Below, one piece after another: positions 43,771 through 51,717 of a stretch of DNA of 53,841 bases. Numbering within the stretch: position 1 is the stretch's first letter; the number at the start of each line of letters is the position of its first letter. The position numbers and the translations under genes are program-made. Under the pieces are notes generated by a model that saw nothing but the letters and a program-made list of their open reading frames with translations, made no database searches and was not told where the DNA came from. This stretch comes from an uncultured Eggerthella sp. (GTDB taxonomy: Bacteria > Actinomycetota > Coriobacteriia > Coriobacteriales > Eggerthellaceae), in the NCBI GenBank assembly GCA_902464295.1, contig CABQIW010000009.1:1-53841 (forward strand). The letters are read 5' to 3'.

Positions 43771-44247
43771 ATGAAACGCACGCTCGATGTGATGGTCGTG
43801 CCCGTGGGGCGCGAGCCCGAGCCCAGGACCCTCGAATCCGACGAGAACGGCAGCTTCCTCAAGGCGCTCCAGGGCTGCGTCGGCGGCTTGATCGAGCCGC
43901 TTTCCTGGCTCTTCGGCGACGCGCCCGCGGGCTACTGCAACGAGGAGGGGGCGCTCGGCGCGACGTTCCTCGACGCCAACCGGGCGGTCTACGCCGACAA
44001 GGCCATGGAGGACGCCGGGTTCCTGAGCCAGCTCGACTTCGCAACGCCCGTGTGCGAGGGCGACCTCTACGCCATCGTGTTCGGCGACATGGTGTTCTGC
44101 GGGTTCGACCCCGAGACGGGGGAGAGCCGCGACATCTCCCCCGAGGAGTGCGAGCGCGTCCGCGAGCGCTTCGGCGGCGCGGCATCCATCGACTCGGGCG
44201 CAAGCGAGCTTTTGTCCCTCGCTTTGGCAGGCAGGCTCTGCCGATGA
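43771..44247 (+). CDS. DUF3846 domain protein
   Basis: 158 residues. The N-terminal part has the DUF3846 layout: LDVMVVPVGREPEPRTL, LQGCVGGLIEPL, and the signature YCNEEGALGATFLDANRAV, then GDMVFCGFDPETGE. The domain is common in plasmids, phages and conjugative elements, with unknown function. ACAAGGGGG lies before the ATG. It follows the ParB-like gene after a hairpin and has no structured element of its own. Confidence 0.7.
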   Translation: MKRTLDVMVVPVGREPEPRTLESDENGSFLKALQGCVGGLIEPLSWLFGDAPAGYCNEEGALGATFLDANRAVYADKAMEDAGFLSQLDFATPVCEGDLYAIVFGDMVFCGFDPETGESRDISPEECERVRERFGGAASIDSGASELLSLALAGRLCR

Positions 44248-44355
44248 AGCATCCCGAACGGGCGATGCCGCTCCCAAGACCGCCTCCCGGCATCCGCCCC
44301 TCCCTTCAGGCGCATCCGCCTTGGGAGCCACGCTGCACGGGACGGCGCCCAGGTG

Positions 44356-44432
44356 CCAAGGGCCGCGAAAAACCTTCCGCTGAAAGACCACGCTCGTGAC
44401 CGGAAGCTCAGGCCTGCGGTTTTCGCTTCCCC
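44356..44432 (+). ncRNA. Repeated structured element, copy B
   Basis: Outer arm AAGGGCC with GGCCT; inner arm CTTCCG (44374-44379) pairs with CGGAAG (44400-44405). Conserved GCGAAAAA on the 5' side, CTCA on the 3' side, and tail GCGGTTTTCGCTTCC then CCCCTTG. It is the shortest and most diverged copy, but all parts appear in the same order. About 85 nt 5' of the gene at 44519. Nothing else is seen in 44248-44518. Confidence 0.5.
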
Positions 44433-44518
44433 CCTTGCGCCCGGTCGCCCTCCCGCGCGATCGCCGACCCAAGGAGGCGCTCCTGAAGGAGGGGCGCCGC
44501 GAACACCAGGAGGTCATC

Positions 44519-45241
44519 ATGGGAAATCGAGCGGTCATCACCACGCCGGAGCGCAAGGTCGGTGTCTACCTGCACTGGAACGGAGGGCGCGACACCGTAG
44601 AGCCTTTGCTCAAGTACTGCGAGCTGCAGGGCTACCGGCCGCCGAGCTCGGACGAGTACGGCTTTGCCCGCATCTGCCAGGTGATGGGCAACTTCTTCGG
44701 AGGCTCCCTCTCGCTCGGCGTCGGCGTCTACACCACCGACCGGCAGATGGACCCCGGCGACAACGGCATCTACGTCATCGAGGGCTGGCACATCGCCGAG
44801 CACCTGCGTACGGAGTACGACTCGGAATGGAACCCCGTCGGGATGCGCTCCTTCGGGCCCTCCGAAGAGGAGGACTGGCACGAGTTCGACGACATGCTCC
44901 GCGCCTTCGACGCTTCCATGCCCGAAGAGCTTCGCCTTGGAGAACTCCTGGACTCGGTTGAGATTCCCGCGAGCGAGCTTGAGGTCGGTGACGAGGTGTG
45001 GATGTTTGACAGCATCTACGGCAAGTGGGAGGCTTATCCCGTCGTCGGCTTCGGGCAGCCCGAGTTCAACCGCATCGCGGTGGAAGTCGATGTGCCGAAC
45101 GGCAAGAGGGAGGTCGTCTACCCCGACCTGCCGTACGTTGCCAAGTGCGACCACGACGGCGACTTCTCGTGGAACTGCAACAACTACGTCCACGGCGACA
45201 CAGCCCGCATTCGCCCGCGAGTCGAGCAGGCCGCAGCCTAA
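44519..45241 (+). CDS. Conserved mobile-element protein, unknown function
   Basis: About 240 residues from the ATG at 44519 (AGGAGG 6 nt upstream). Starts MGNRAVITTPERKVGVYLHWNG, then YGFARICQVMGNFFGGSLSLGVGVY and a C-terminal part beginning GDEVWMFDSIYGKWEAYPV. I recognise the style from other actinobacterial and firmicute conjugative elements but have no function for it. No membrane segment, no signal peptide. Preceded by structured element copy B, ended by a terminator. Confidence 0.65.
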   Translation: MGNRAVITTPERKVGVYLHWNGGRDTVEPLLKYCELQGYRPPSSDEYGFARICQVMGNFFGGSLSLGVGVYTTDRQMDPGDNGIYVIEGWHIAEHLRTEYDSEWNPVGMRSFGPSEEEDWHEFDDMLRAFDASMPEELRLGELLDSVEIPASELEVGDEVWMFDSIYGKWEAYPVVGFGQPEFNRIAVEVDVPNGKREVVYPDLPYVAKCDHDGDFSWNCNNYVHGDTARIRPRVEQAAA

Positions 45242-45259
45242 GCGCTCGCAACATCACCC

Positions 45260-45297
45260 AAGCCTGTCGGCCACCCGGTCGGCGGGCTTTCTCTTTG
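45260..45297 (+). terminator. Terminator after the 44519 gene
   Basis: AAGCCTGTCGGCC with GGTCGGCGGGCTT around loop ACCC (some G-T pairs), then TTCTCTTT; 19 nt after the stop codon. Confidence 0.6.
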
Positions 45298-45423
45298 CCT
45301 CTCTTGCCCTAGCTCGCGAGAAGCCGCTCTCCTGCATTGCCCTTCATCCCACATGGCAACCTCCGCATCCGGTCAGACCCTCCCGCCTCCAGCCCCGCAT
45401 GCTCGCCGAGAACCGCGCGGCCA

Positions 45424-45512
45424 CGCAAGGGCCGCGAAAACTTTTCCGCAGGGGAGGCGCTTTCTTCCAAGACCTTCGGAAAACTCAGGCCCTTACGGGT
45501 TTCGCTTCCTCC
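45424..45512 (+). ncRNA. Repeated structured element, copy C
   Basis: Outer arm AAGGGCC (45427-45433) pairs with GGCCCTT (45488-45494). Inner arm TTTTCCG (45442-45448) pairs with CGGAAAA (45477-45483), where copy A has TTTTCTG/CAGAAAA: a compensated change. Conserved GCGAAAAC, CTCA and tail GGGTTTCGCTTCCTCCCTTG. Similarity to copy A extends upstream (GCATGCTCGCCGAGA against GAATGCTCGGCCGGGA). About 75 nt before the YraN-like RBS. Confidence 0.6.
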
Positions 45513-45597
45513 CTTGCGCGCCCGCGCGAACCTCGGGCGGCAGACGGGCCACGAGGCGGGGCAAAGGGCCCAGCCGAAAAGACTTAGGAGGTCTACC

Positions 45598-46032
45598 ATG
45601 AGCAATCTGAACGACAAGGCGACCAAGGCGGCGAGCCGCTACCTGGAGCACCGCGGGTACACCGTGCTGGAAACCGCCTGGAAGTGCCCTGCTGGGACGT
45701 GCGACGTGATCGCCGAGGACGGCGACACCATCGTGTTCGTGGACGTGAGCGCGCGCCGCGACGCCGACAAAGGTTTCCCGTCCGAGCGATGCAGCGCAGG
45801 CGTGCGTGAGCGTCGCGAGATGGTCGCCCTCGCGTGGTTCGCCGAGCATGAGGACGCCGTGGACATGGCGGTCCGCTTCGACAACATCGCGCTGCTCGTC
45901 ATGGGCGACAGCCGGGCGATGATTCGCCACCACCTGAACGCGCTCGGCGGAGCCATCGAGCAGCTGCAGCCGCAAGCCGTAGCGGGCGTCCCGACCGGGG
46001 CCGATTTGCGGACCCTCCCGGAGGCCGCTTAG
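45598..46032 (+). CDS. YraN/UPF0102-like protein with altered nuclease motif
   Basis: About 144 residues from the ATG at 45598 (AGGAGG). The YraN fold is clear: AASRYLEHRGYTVLETAWKC, then CDVIAEDGDTIVFVDVSARRD and FDNIALLVM. In YraN the motif reads (E/D)xDLIA...FVEVK/R; here the second acidic residue is Asp and the following basic residue is Ser, so the nuclease-like site is altered. No chromosomal rnhB-type neighbour is present. Role in the element is unknown; the family has been linked to DNA recombination. Confidence 0.65.
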   Translation: MSNLNDKATKAASRYLEHRGYTVLETAWKCPAGTCDVIAEDGDTIVFVDVSARRDADKGFPSERCSAGVRERREMVALAWFAEHEDAVDMAVRFDNIALLVMGDSRAMIRHHLNALGGAIEQLQPQAVAGVPTGADLRTLPEAA

Positions 46033-46056
46033 ACCTCCTGGCCTCTTCGAGGGGCG

Positions 46057-46089
46057 AGCCCTCCGACCTTCGGGCCGGAGGGCTTTTTT
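46057..46089 (+). terminator. Terminator after YraN-like gene
   Basis: AGCCCTCCG and CGGAGGGCT arms, loop ACCTTCGGGC, then six T's; 24 nt after the stop codon. Confidence 0.85.
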
Positions 46090-46116
46090 ATTCCTCCTGC
46101 GGTATACTTGCCGCCG

Positions 46117-46229
46117 AAGGTAAAAACACGACCCCGTCGGGTAGTCGGGGTGCGGCTTCCCGCGGGCGCCGTCAGTAACCTACCTCCTTGGTTGTCCCTC
46201 CTTCAGGTTCGTCATCTACATAAAGGAGG
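46117..46229 (+). promoter_or_regulatory. yjdF-type riboswitch with anti-Shine-Dalgarno platform
   Basis: The core has the features I know for the yjdF motif: AAAAACACGACCCC, GGGTAGTCGGGGTGCG, and GGGCGCCGTCAGTAACC in this order, 5' of yjdF. GGTAG (46140-46144) can pair with CTACC (46180-46184). Two identical CCTCCTT stretches (46183-46189 and 46197-46203) complement the ribosome site AAGGAGG (46223-46229). Formation of the aptamer would use CTACC and free the site, consistent with a translational ON switch for azaaromatic ligands (known for the class). A possible -10 TATACT lies at 46103-46108. Confidence 0.78.
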
Positions 46230-46236
46230 AACAGCG

Positions 46237-46653
46237 ATGAGCCTGTGCAAACTCACCGTGCGCTTCGAGGAGCCGTTCTGGATCGGCCTCGTCGAGTGCG
46301 AGGACGGCGGGAACTACAGCGTGGCGAAGCACGTCTTCGGGGCAGAGCCCACCACACCTGAGGTGTTCGATTTCATCCGCGACCACTGGAACGACCTTCG
46401 CTTCACGCACGAGGTCCAAGTCGAGGCCAAGGAGTCCAAGCGCATCAACCCCAAGAGGCTCCGCCGCATGATCGAGAAGGAAATGCGTTCGGACGCCTGG
46501 CGCGGAACCAAGGCGCAGCAGACCCTCTCGGAGCAGCGAGCCATGGCGATAGAGGCCAGCGAGGCGCTTTCCCGACAGCAGAGGGAAGAACGCAAGCGCG
46601 AGCAATTCGCCAAGCGGACGGAGAAGCGCAAGCAGAAGCATCGCGGCCACTAA
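46237..46653 (+). CDS. yjdF: YjdF family protein (DUF2992)
   Basis: About 139 residues from the ATG at 46237 with AAAGGAGG 7 nt upstream. The family pattern is complete: KLTVRFEEPFWIGLVE, SVAKHVFGAEPTTPEVFDFI, LRFTHEVQVE, NPKRLRRMIEKEM, GTKAQQTLSEQR and a highly basic Lys/Arg-rich tail ending KQKHRGH. Its function is unknown, but it is usually controlled by the yjdF riboswitch, which responds to azaaromatic compounds and points to handling of toxic planar molecules or nucleic-acid binding. The riboswitch is seen directly upstream. Confidence 0.88.
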   Translation: MSLCKLTVRFEEPFWIGLVECEDGGNYSVAKHVFGAEPTTPEVFDFIRDHWNDLRFTHEVQVEAKESKRINPKRLRRMIEKEMRSDAWRGTKAQQTLSEQRAMAIEASEALSRQQREERKREQFAKRTEKRKQKHRGH

Positions 46654-46704
46654 AAAACTGCCAAGCCCCTCACGGTCTGTGACCGGATTTCTTCGCGGGG
46701 CTCC

Positions 46705-46992
46705 ATGGGCCATTTTCGCATGAACACCCCTCAAGCAAACGATGCCTTAGGAGGCCGTATCCTGACGGCCTTGGAGTCCTCGCGTCAAAAGCAAGGCATC
46801 AGCGTTGCGGAATTGGCGAGGCGCATCGGCATCGACAAGAAGCGGCTCTGGTACATCCTCAACGGGCAGAGAGCCATGCGGGCCGATGAGTTTGTGAAAC
46901 TATGCGCCTTCTTCGATCTAGGTCTCGGTCGTTTCATCGACAAGGCCACCGTCGAGCGCCTGCGATCACCGGAGCCGTTTCATGATGAGTGA
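46705..46992 (+). CDS. XRE-type HTH regulator (copy 1)
   Basis: 95 residues. Single HTH_3-type domain at about 18-75: GISVAELARRIGIDKKRLWYILNGQRAMRADEF, then KLCAFFDLGLGRFI. The start (ATG 46705 or 46720) has no strong ribosome site. Located just before the candidate oriT and mob genes, so it may regulate them. A close paralogue is at 51714. Function as a Cro/C1-type repressor is inferred. Confidence 0.7.
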   Translation: MGHFRMNTPQANDALGGRILTALESSRQKQGISVAELARRIGIDKKRLWYILNGQRAMRADEFVKLCAFFDLGLGRFIDKATVERLRSPEPFHDE

Positions 46993-47004
46993 AACCTGCA
47001 AGAA

Positions 47005-47120
47005 CGAGCCATCTCAAAGGATGGCTCGCCGAGTAAAGCGAGTAAAGCAAGAGGCCTATTCCGTGTACACAGTCCACGGAATAGCTCTTGGCCGCCGCGC
47101 GCCCTCTCCTTCGGAGGGTG
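47005..47120 (+). other. Candidate origin of transfer (oriT) upstream of mobC
   Basis: Three hairpins in a row: CGAGCCATC/GATGGCTCG (47005-47028); a long one with CTATTCCGTG (47056-47065) and CACGGAATAG (47075-47084) extended by CAAGAG/CTCTTG; and CCCTC/GAGGG (about 47101-47117). A 9-bp tandem repeat GAGTAAAGC (47031-47048) lies between. It is directly upstream of mobC and the relaxase, the usual oriT position. 46993-47300 carries no gene I can support. Confidence 0.5.
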
Positions 47121-47300
47121 TGATTCGCGCACGTTCCGAGCGGCATTGCCACGAGGACGAATCTTCCCGAAACGGTACGGCGGCATCGCTCGCTTCGCTG
47201 CGCTCGGCTACGCTCTTTGCGGGGGATTCCCCGCGCCCCTGAAAGCGTCGGCTGAGCCTCCTTGGAAATCTGAACTCGGAAGGAGACCCCAGCCGACACG

Positions 47301-47711
47301 ATGGAGCGACACCCCAGACAGATCCACGTGCGTATGTCCGAGGGCGAGGTCAAGCGAGCGAAGGCGCTCGCAAGAAGCCTCGGCATGACGCTCTCCGACC
47401 TCATCCGCACGCTTTTGCAGCTGCCCACATCCTCTATCGAGGAAGGCGGCAGCCTCGTCGTCATAGACCGCACGACCGCCGTGAAACTCGCCCGGGAGAT
47501 GCGGCGGTGGGGGCACCACTACAACCAGGCGGTGCACGCCCTGAACGCCATCGCCTACTACCTGCGGGCCAACGACATGGACACCTTAGACGTGTTGGAA
47601 GAGCTTGATCTGGCATCGGGGAAGCTCGCCGCCATGCAGCCGGGCATCGAGGAGCTGCGGCGCGAGGCTGAGGCCATTTCGGAGCGAGCCATCGCGGGCA
47701 TAGGACGGTGA
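47301..47711 (+). CDS. mobC: MobC-like relaxosome accessory protein
   Basis: 136 residues. N-terminal ribbon-helix-helix-like start (RQIHVRMSEGEVKRAKALARSLGMTLSDLIRTLL), then the MobC domain LAREMRRWGHHYNQAVHALNAIAYYLR. MobC helps the relaxase open oriT DNA. It lies 6 nt before the relaxase, after the hairpin region. Ribosome site AGGAG is rather distant (about 15 nt). Confidence 0.85.
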   Translation: MERHPRQIHVRMSEGEVKRAKALARSLGMTLSDLIRTLLQLPTSSIEEGGSLVVIDRTTAVKLAREMRRWGHHYNQAVHALNAIAYYLRANDMDTLDVLEELDLASGKLAAMQPGIEELRREAEAISERAIAGIGR

Positions 47712-47717
47712 TGTGCC

Positions 47718-48944
47718 GTGCCGATGCTCAAGACCATCGCGGGCCACACCTCCGCACGCGGCATCTGCCGCTACCTCACGCGAAAGAACCGCGCGCTCGC
47801 GAGCGACTACATCAACATCGACGCCCCCGACCCGGCGCACCCGGAGGCGGCCTTCGACTGGGCGGCCGTCATGGACTCCACGCGCCGCGCCTTCGGCAAC
47901 GACCTCCCCTGGCGGGGCAAGCGCGTGCGCACCTACAAGCACTACGTCGTGTCGCCCGACCCGAAAGACGGGATAGGGCTTGAGGCCCTGCGCGATCTCG
48001 CGACCTCATGGGCGCAGGAGCATTTCTCGGACTACGAGGTCGCCATCGTCTACCACGACGACAACCAGAACGGAATACCGCACGCGCACGTGGTCGTGAA
48101 CAACACCAACATCGAGACGGGCGGGCGCCTCCAAGACCCCGACCCCAAGGCGCTCGCCTCGTCGCTGCAGGACATAGCGGTGTTGCAGGGCCTCTCCGCC
48201 CTGCGGCCGCCGGAGCCCACGGGCGTGGCCGCGCGTGCGGCGAGGCGCAGCCCGAGGAGGGCTCCCGAGACGTACCGCAGCGAGTACGTGCGCCGCGCCG
48301 AGAGGGAGCTCGCCGAGCGAGGCGAGTACTCCTGGACGGCAGACATCCGTGCCCGCGTGCGCATCGCCCGCGCCGTGGCGAGGAGCGAGGCGGAGTTCCG
48401 GAGCGTCCTCTCGTCCATGGGCGTCGCCGTGTCCGACAACTCGCCCAAAGCGCAGCGACGAGACTGGATATATGCGCTCGCCGACCATCCCGCCAGAAGG
48501 ATCTCAGGCGAGCGCATGGGGCTCGCCTACGGGCGCGAGCGGCTTGAGCCGCTTCTGCGCTCGGGCGGCGTCCGCAGGCTTGAGGACGCCGGGGAGCGCA
48601 CCATAGCCGCAATAGCCAAGCGGGCCGTGAAAGTGGGCGACTTGGGCGAGCTAGCACGGCTGTCCGACGCGGTGGCGCTCATCGAGATCTCCCGCGCAAG
48701 ATGCCTTGGCGACCTGGACGCGCTTTCGCAGGAAGAGAGTGGCAACGCAGCGCTAACCGTCGCCTATGTGAAAGCGAAGGGGCTGCTTCCGGAAGAGCGA
48801 CCCGCGCCTCAAATTCGCAGACCCCAGACAACCCGAGCTACAACTGGCGGCAGCCACGGCTCCGCAACCCAGCGGCGATCCGACACGCCCCAACCCACTC
48901 GCCAGAGCGAGCAGCAGAAGAGAAGGGAAGATTCCGAGCGATGA
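47718..48944 (+). CDS. MobA/VirD2-family relaxase
   Basis: 408 residues from a GTG at 47718 (ATG at 47724 possible). Relaxase domain about 1-160: candidate nucleophile Tyr in ICRYLTRKNRA or the HYVVSPDP area, and the metal-binding histidine motif NGIPHAHVVVNNTN (about 120). Residues 170-340 are basic and helical; the C-terminal tail is disordered. It nicks oriT and leads the strand into the recipient. At about 400 residues it is on the short side, typical of mobilizable or small conjugative elements. Overlaps the next gene by 4 nt. Confidence 0.88.
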   Translation: MPMLKTIAGHTSARGICRYLTRKNRALASDYINIDAPDPAHPEAAFDWAAVMDSTRRAFGNDLPWRGKRVRTYKHYVVSPDPKDGIGLEALRDLATSWAQEHFSDYEVAIVYHDDNQNGIPHAHVVVNNTNIETGGRLQDPDPKALASSLQDIAVLQGLSALRPPEPTGVAARAARRSPRRAPETYRSEYVRRAERELAERGEYSWTADIRARVRIARAVARSEAEFRSVLSSMGVAVSDNSPKAQRRDWIYALADHPARRISGERMGLAYGRERLEPLLRSGGVRRLEDAGERTIAAIAKRAVKVGDLGELARLSDAVALIEISRARCLGDLDALSQEESGNAALTVAYVKAKGLLPEERPAPQIRRPQTTRATTGGSHGSATQRRSDTPQPTRQSEQQKRREDSER

Positions 48945-49453
48945 TAGTCAAGGCATACTACTCAGGCGGACGCATAGATGTGTTCGACACTGACCGCATG
49001 GCCGATGGCATACCCCAGCCCGGGAACCTGCTCACGAACTACACGCTCGACCTGGCGGATGTGAACGGCGAGAGCCTGTGGCTCTGCTCCTACTATTACG
49101 AGGCCGCCGAAGCCTACAAGGAAGAGCCGGGGCCGAAGGGACTGCCTGTCGCCCGCAGGCGCGACGGCTGGAGCTTCCTCATAGCCGATGCCGACGATCT
49201 GCAGAAGCTCAATCGCGTCACCCTGGACGGCGAGACGGCTCTTGTGCAGATGGCCGGTGAGTTCGTAGACGCATCGGCACTATCATGGGCGGCCGAGGTA
49301 GCCGACACGCTCATTCCGCAGATCGCACAGTTCAATCGCCTCCTGGAATCAACCAGGACAAAACGAGTTGAAGACCTCGGCATCCCTGACGCGATATTGC
49401 ATCGAGTCATTGGTGCGATTGAGCAGAGAGACAAGAACCTCTTAAGATTCTAG
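48941..49453 (+). CDS. Unknown protein translationally coupled to relaxase
   Basis: About 170 residues from the ATG at 48941 (overlaps relaxase stop, ATGA). Begins MIVKAYYSGGRIDVFDTDR, then LLTNYTLDLADVNGESLWLCSYYY and RRRDGWSFLIADADDL. No family named. The overlap suggests it works with the mobilization genes. The last part (IPDAILHRVIGAIEQRDKNLL) is helical. Confidence 0.6.
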   Translation: MIVKAYYSGGRIDVFDTDRMADGIPQPGNLLTNYTLDLADVNGESLWLCSYYYEAAEAYKEEPGPKGLPVARRRDGWSFLIADADDLQKLNRVTLDGETALVQMAGEFVDASALSWAAEVADTLIPQIAQFNRLLESTRTKRVEDLGIPDAILHRVIGAIEQRDKNLLRF

Positions 49454-49620
49454 GTTTCTCGTGATCCATGAGCTTATACAGACGTTTCGCTCCGTCTGTC
49501 AGAGCCGAACATGGATTGATCGTGACCTTTTCGAATCCGCCATTGCTGCCGAATGGTATCATCTCAATGCAACTGAATAGCTTCTGCAAACGACACATGT
49601 AGCGCTGGGGCGCGTAAATC
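49407..49620 (-). pseudogene. Possible gene remnant between mob genes and MFS gene
   Basis: On the minus strand a reading frame gives YAPQRYMCRLQKLFSCIEMIPFG, then VTINPCSALTDGAKRLYKLMDHEK, with normal-looking composition and lower GC than the surroundings, then a stop. It could be the C-terminal relic of a protein whose front is lost. No family recognised. The 49454-49722 gap otherwise holds only the ribosome site of the MFS gene. Confidence 0.22.
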
Positions 49621-49722
49621 TGATCACGGCACAGGGAAACCCGAGTACGTGACGATAGCCCCGGCGCTCTCCTTTGCCTCGAGACAGCATTCTCCGCTCC
49701 GCACTGCGAGAAAGGAGAAACC

Positions 49723-51717
49723 TTGAGCGCTTCCCCGAGCAAAGCGGCGACCGCGCACAAGCCCGCCGCCATCCTCTTCGTTGCCGCCTTCGCGGCGTTT
49801 CTGGCTACCTTCAACGAAACCTTCCTAAATGTCGGATTCGCTCCCATCATGGAGAGTCTGTCCGTGGACGTATCTACGGTGCAGTGGCTCGCCACTGCCT
49901 ACATGCTAGGGGCAGCCATCATGGTGCCCGTGTCGGCGTTTGCGTATCGGTCGTTCCCGACGCGGCCGCTCTTCTGCGCCACCGTCGCGCTTCTGGTAAT
50001 AGGGTCGGTCATCGGCGCCCTGGCGCAAGATTTCGCCGTGTTGCTCATCGGGAGGGTCGTGCAGGCGCTCGGCACCGGCATACTCATCCCCATCGGTATG
50101 AACATCACGCTCGAGATCGCCCCGCGCGAGAAGCTGGGCACCTACATGGGCATCATGGGTGCCATGACCACCTTGGGGCCATCCTCCAGCGTCATCCTGG
50201 CGGGCCTCATCCTGGCTGTGGCGCCGTGGCAGATGCTGCTCTGGACCTTCGCCGGGCTCTCTGTGCTCTGCCTGCTCGCGGGGGCGTTCGTCCTGCACGA
50301 CGTGGCGCATCTCACTCATCCGCGTTTGGACGCGCCGTCGGTGGCTCTCATCGGCATCGCGCTCATCGGCCTCCTCTACGGCGCGTCTACGGCATTCACG
50401 GGGAGTCTCGTTGTTGCCACCGCAGCGGCGGTCGCAGGAATCGTCTCGCTCGCGCTGTTCGTACGCCGACAGAATGTCCTTGAAGAACCTCTCATCAATT
50501 TGGAGCCGCTGCGCGTGCGTCCCTTCGCGCTGGGCGTGGTGGCGAACATGCTCTCCTTGCTCACTATCTTCGCCATGAACATCATCGTGCCTACCTTTAT
50601 GCAATCTATTCTGGGAACGCCGTCGCTTATCGCGTCGCTCGCGCTGTTCCCAGCGATCCTCTGCTCCTGCCTCGTCTCGCCTGTCGCCGGGCGCGTCTAT
50701 GACAGGCGCGGTCCTGGCGTGCTGTTGCCCCTGGGCTTCGCGTGCATAGCGGCGTTCTCGGTGCTCACGGGCTTGCTTATCGCCACGGCAAGCGTCGTCG
50801 TGCTCGCGCTCGTCTACATCCCCGTCATCTGCGGCTCGGCGCTCGTCATAGGCCCCGCGCAGAGCTTTGCGCTCTCGAAGCTCACCTACGAGCAGAACCC
50901 ACATGGCGTCACCATCATGTCCACCGGCTTCCAAGTGGCGGGCTGCGTGGGATCATCCGTGTTCACGGGCATCTACGCCGCCGTCACCGCCGCAGGCGTG
51001 GCCGCAGGAGCGGGGTATGCCGCCGCTGCCACTCAGGCCATGGAGGTCACCGGCGTGCTCGTGGGCGCGGTCGGCGCGGTCGGCTTCGTCTGCGCCCTGG
51101 TCATTCGGCGCATGGCCGCCCATCCCGCATCTGGGTCGGAAGGCTCCTGGGAGCATGCTGAAATCGAAGCGGCGGCAGACGCATCCGGCATGGGCAAGGA
51201 ACCGACGTGCGCAGCCCTCATGAAGACCGACGTGTTCACGCTGCCAATAGGCGCTACGGTAGCCGAGGCCATGGAGCTCTTCGCAAAGAAGGGCATCTCC
51301 GGGGCACCCGTAGTCGGCGACAAGGGCGCGCTGTGCGGGTTCGTCTCCGATGGCGATGTCATGCGCAGCTTGGCAGACCAGGTTCCGGCCTTCAAGAGCG
51401 CCTGGTCGTTCCTCGTTGAGCTCGGCAACGCTGACTTCGAGAAGACGATGGCGGAGGTGATGTCCATGCCGGTGGAGCTGATCGCCACACGGAACGTGAT
51501 CACTGTCGCCGCGGATGACGACATGGGCGCGGTGGCTCGCGTTTTGGCTGATAACCACTTGAAGAAAGCCCCTGTCATGGATGGGAATCGCATGGTGGGT
51601 GTCATCAACCGATCCAACATCACTAATTATGCAGTGGCGGCATTCTTGGAAGCCGGGCATCCCAGCCCATCGGCTAGTTCCGCATCGCAAGGCGTTAACA
51701 GTGGACGAGCGATTTGA
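49723..51717 (+). CDS. MFS (DHA2/EmrB-like) transporter fused to a CBS-domain pair
   Basis: 664 residues from a TTG with AAAGGAG 5 nt upstream. Residues 20-465 have 13-14 hydrophobic helices typical of EmrB/QacA drug:H+ antiporters (ETFLNVGFAPIMESL in TM1, LATAYMLGAAIMVPVSAFAYRSF, VQALGTGILIPIGMN). After a short linker a CBS pair follows: LMKTDVFTLPIGATVAEAMELF ... GAPVVGDKGALCGFVSDGDVM (about 500-550), and VITVAADDDMGAVARVLADNHLKKAPVMDGNRMVGVINRSNI (about 590-635). CBS pairs bind adenine nucleotides, so transport may be gated by them (inference). The 3' end overlaps an XRE gene. Confidence 0.85.
   Translation: MSASPSKAATAHKPAAILFVAAFAAFLATFNETFLNVGFAPIMESLSVDVSTVQWLATAYMLGAAIMVPVSAFAYRSFPTRPLFCATVALLVIGSVIGALAQDFAVLLIGRVVQALGTGILIPIGMNITLEIAPREKLGTYMGIMGAMTTLGPSSSVILAGLILAVAPWQMLLWTFAGLSVLCLLAGAFVLHDVAHLTHPRLDAPSVALIGIALIGLLYGASTAFTGSLVVATAAAVAGIVSLALFVRRQNVLEEPLINLEPLRVRPFALGVVANMLSLLTIFAMNIIVPTFMQSILGTPSLIASLALFPAILCSCLVSPVAGRVYDRRGPGVLLPLGFACIAAFSVLTGLLIATASVVVLALVYIPVICGSALVIGPAQSFALSKLTYEQNPHGVTIMSTGFQVAGCVGSSVFTGIYAAVTAAGVAAGAGYAAAATQAMEVTGVLVGAVGAVGFVCALVIRRMAAHPASGSEGSWEHAEIEAAADASGMGKEPTCAALMKTDVFTLPIGATVAEAMELFAKKGISGAPVVGDKGALCGFVSDGDVMRSLADQVPAFKSAWSFLVELGNADFEKTMAEVMSMPVELIATRNVITVAADDDMGAVARVLADNHLKKAPVMDGNRMVGVINRSNITNYAVAAFLEAGHPSPSASSASQGVNSGRAI

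Noticed and set aside
43411..44556. 381-codon minus-strand frame
   Set aside because: Covers parts of three plus-strand genes and a structured element, with low-complexity Ser/Arg/Pro; no start signal or motif.
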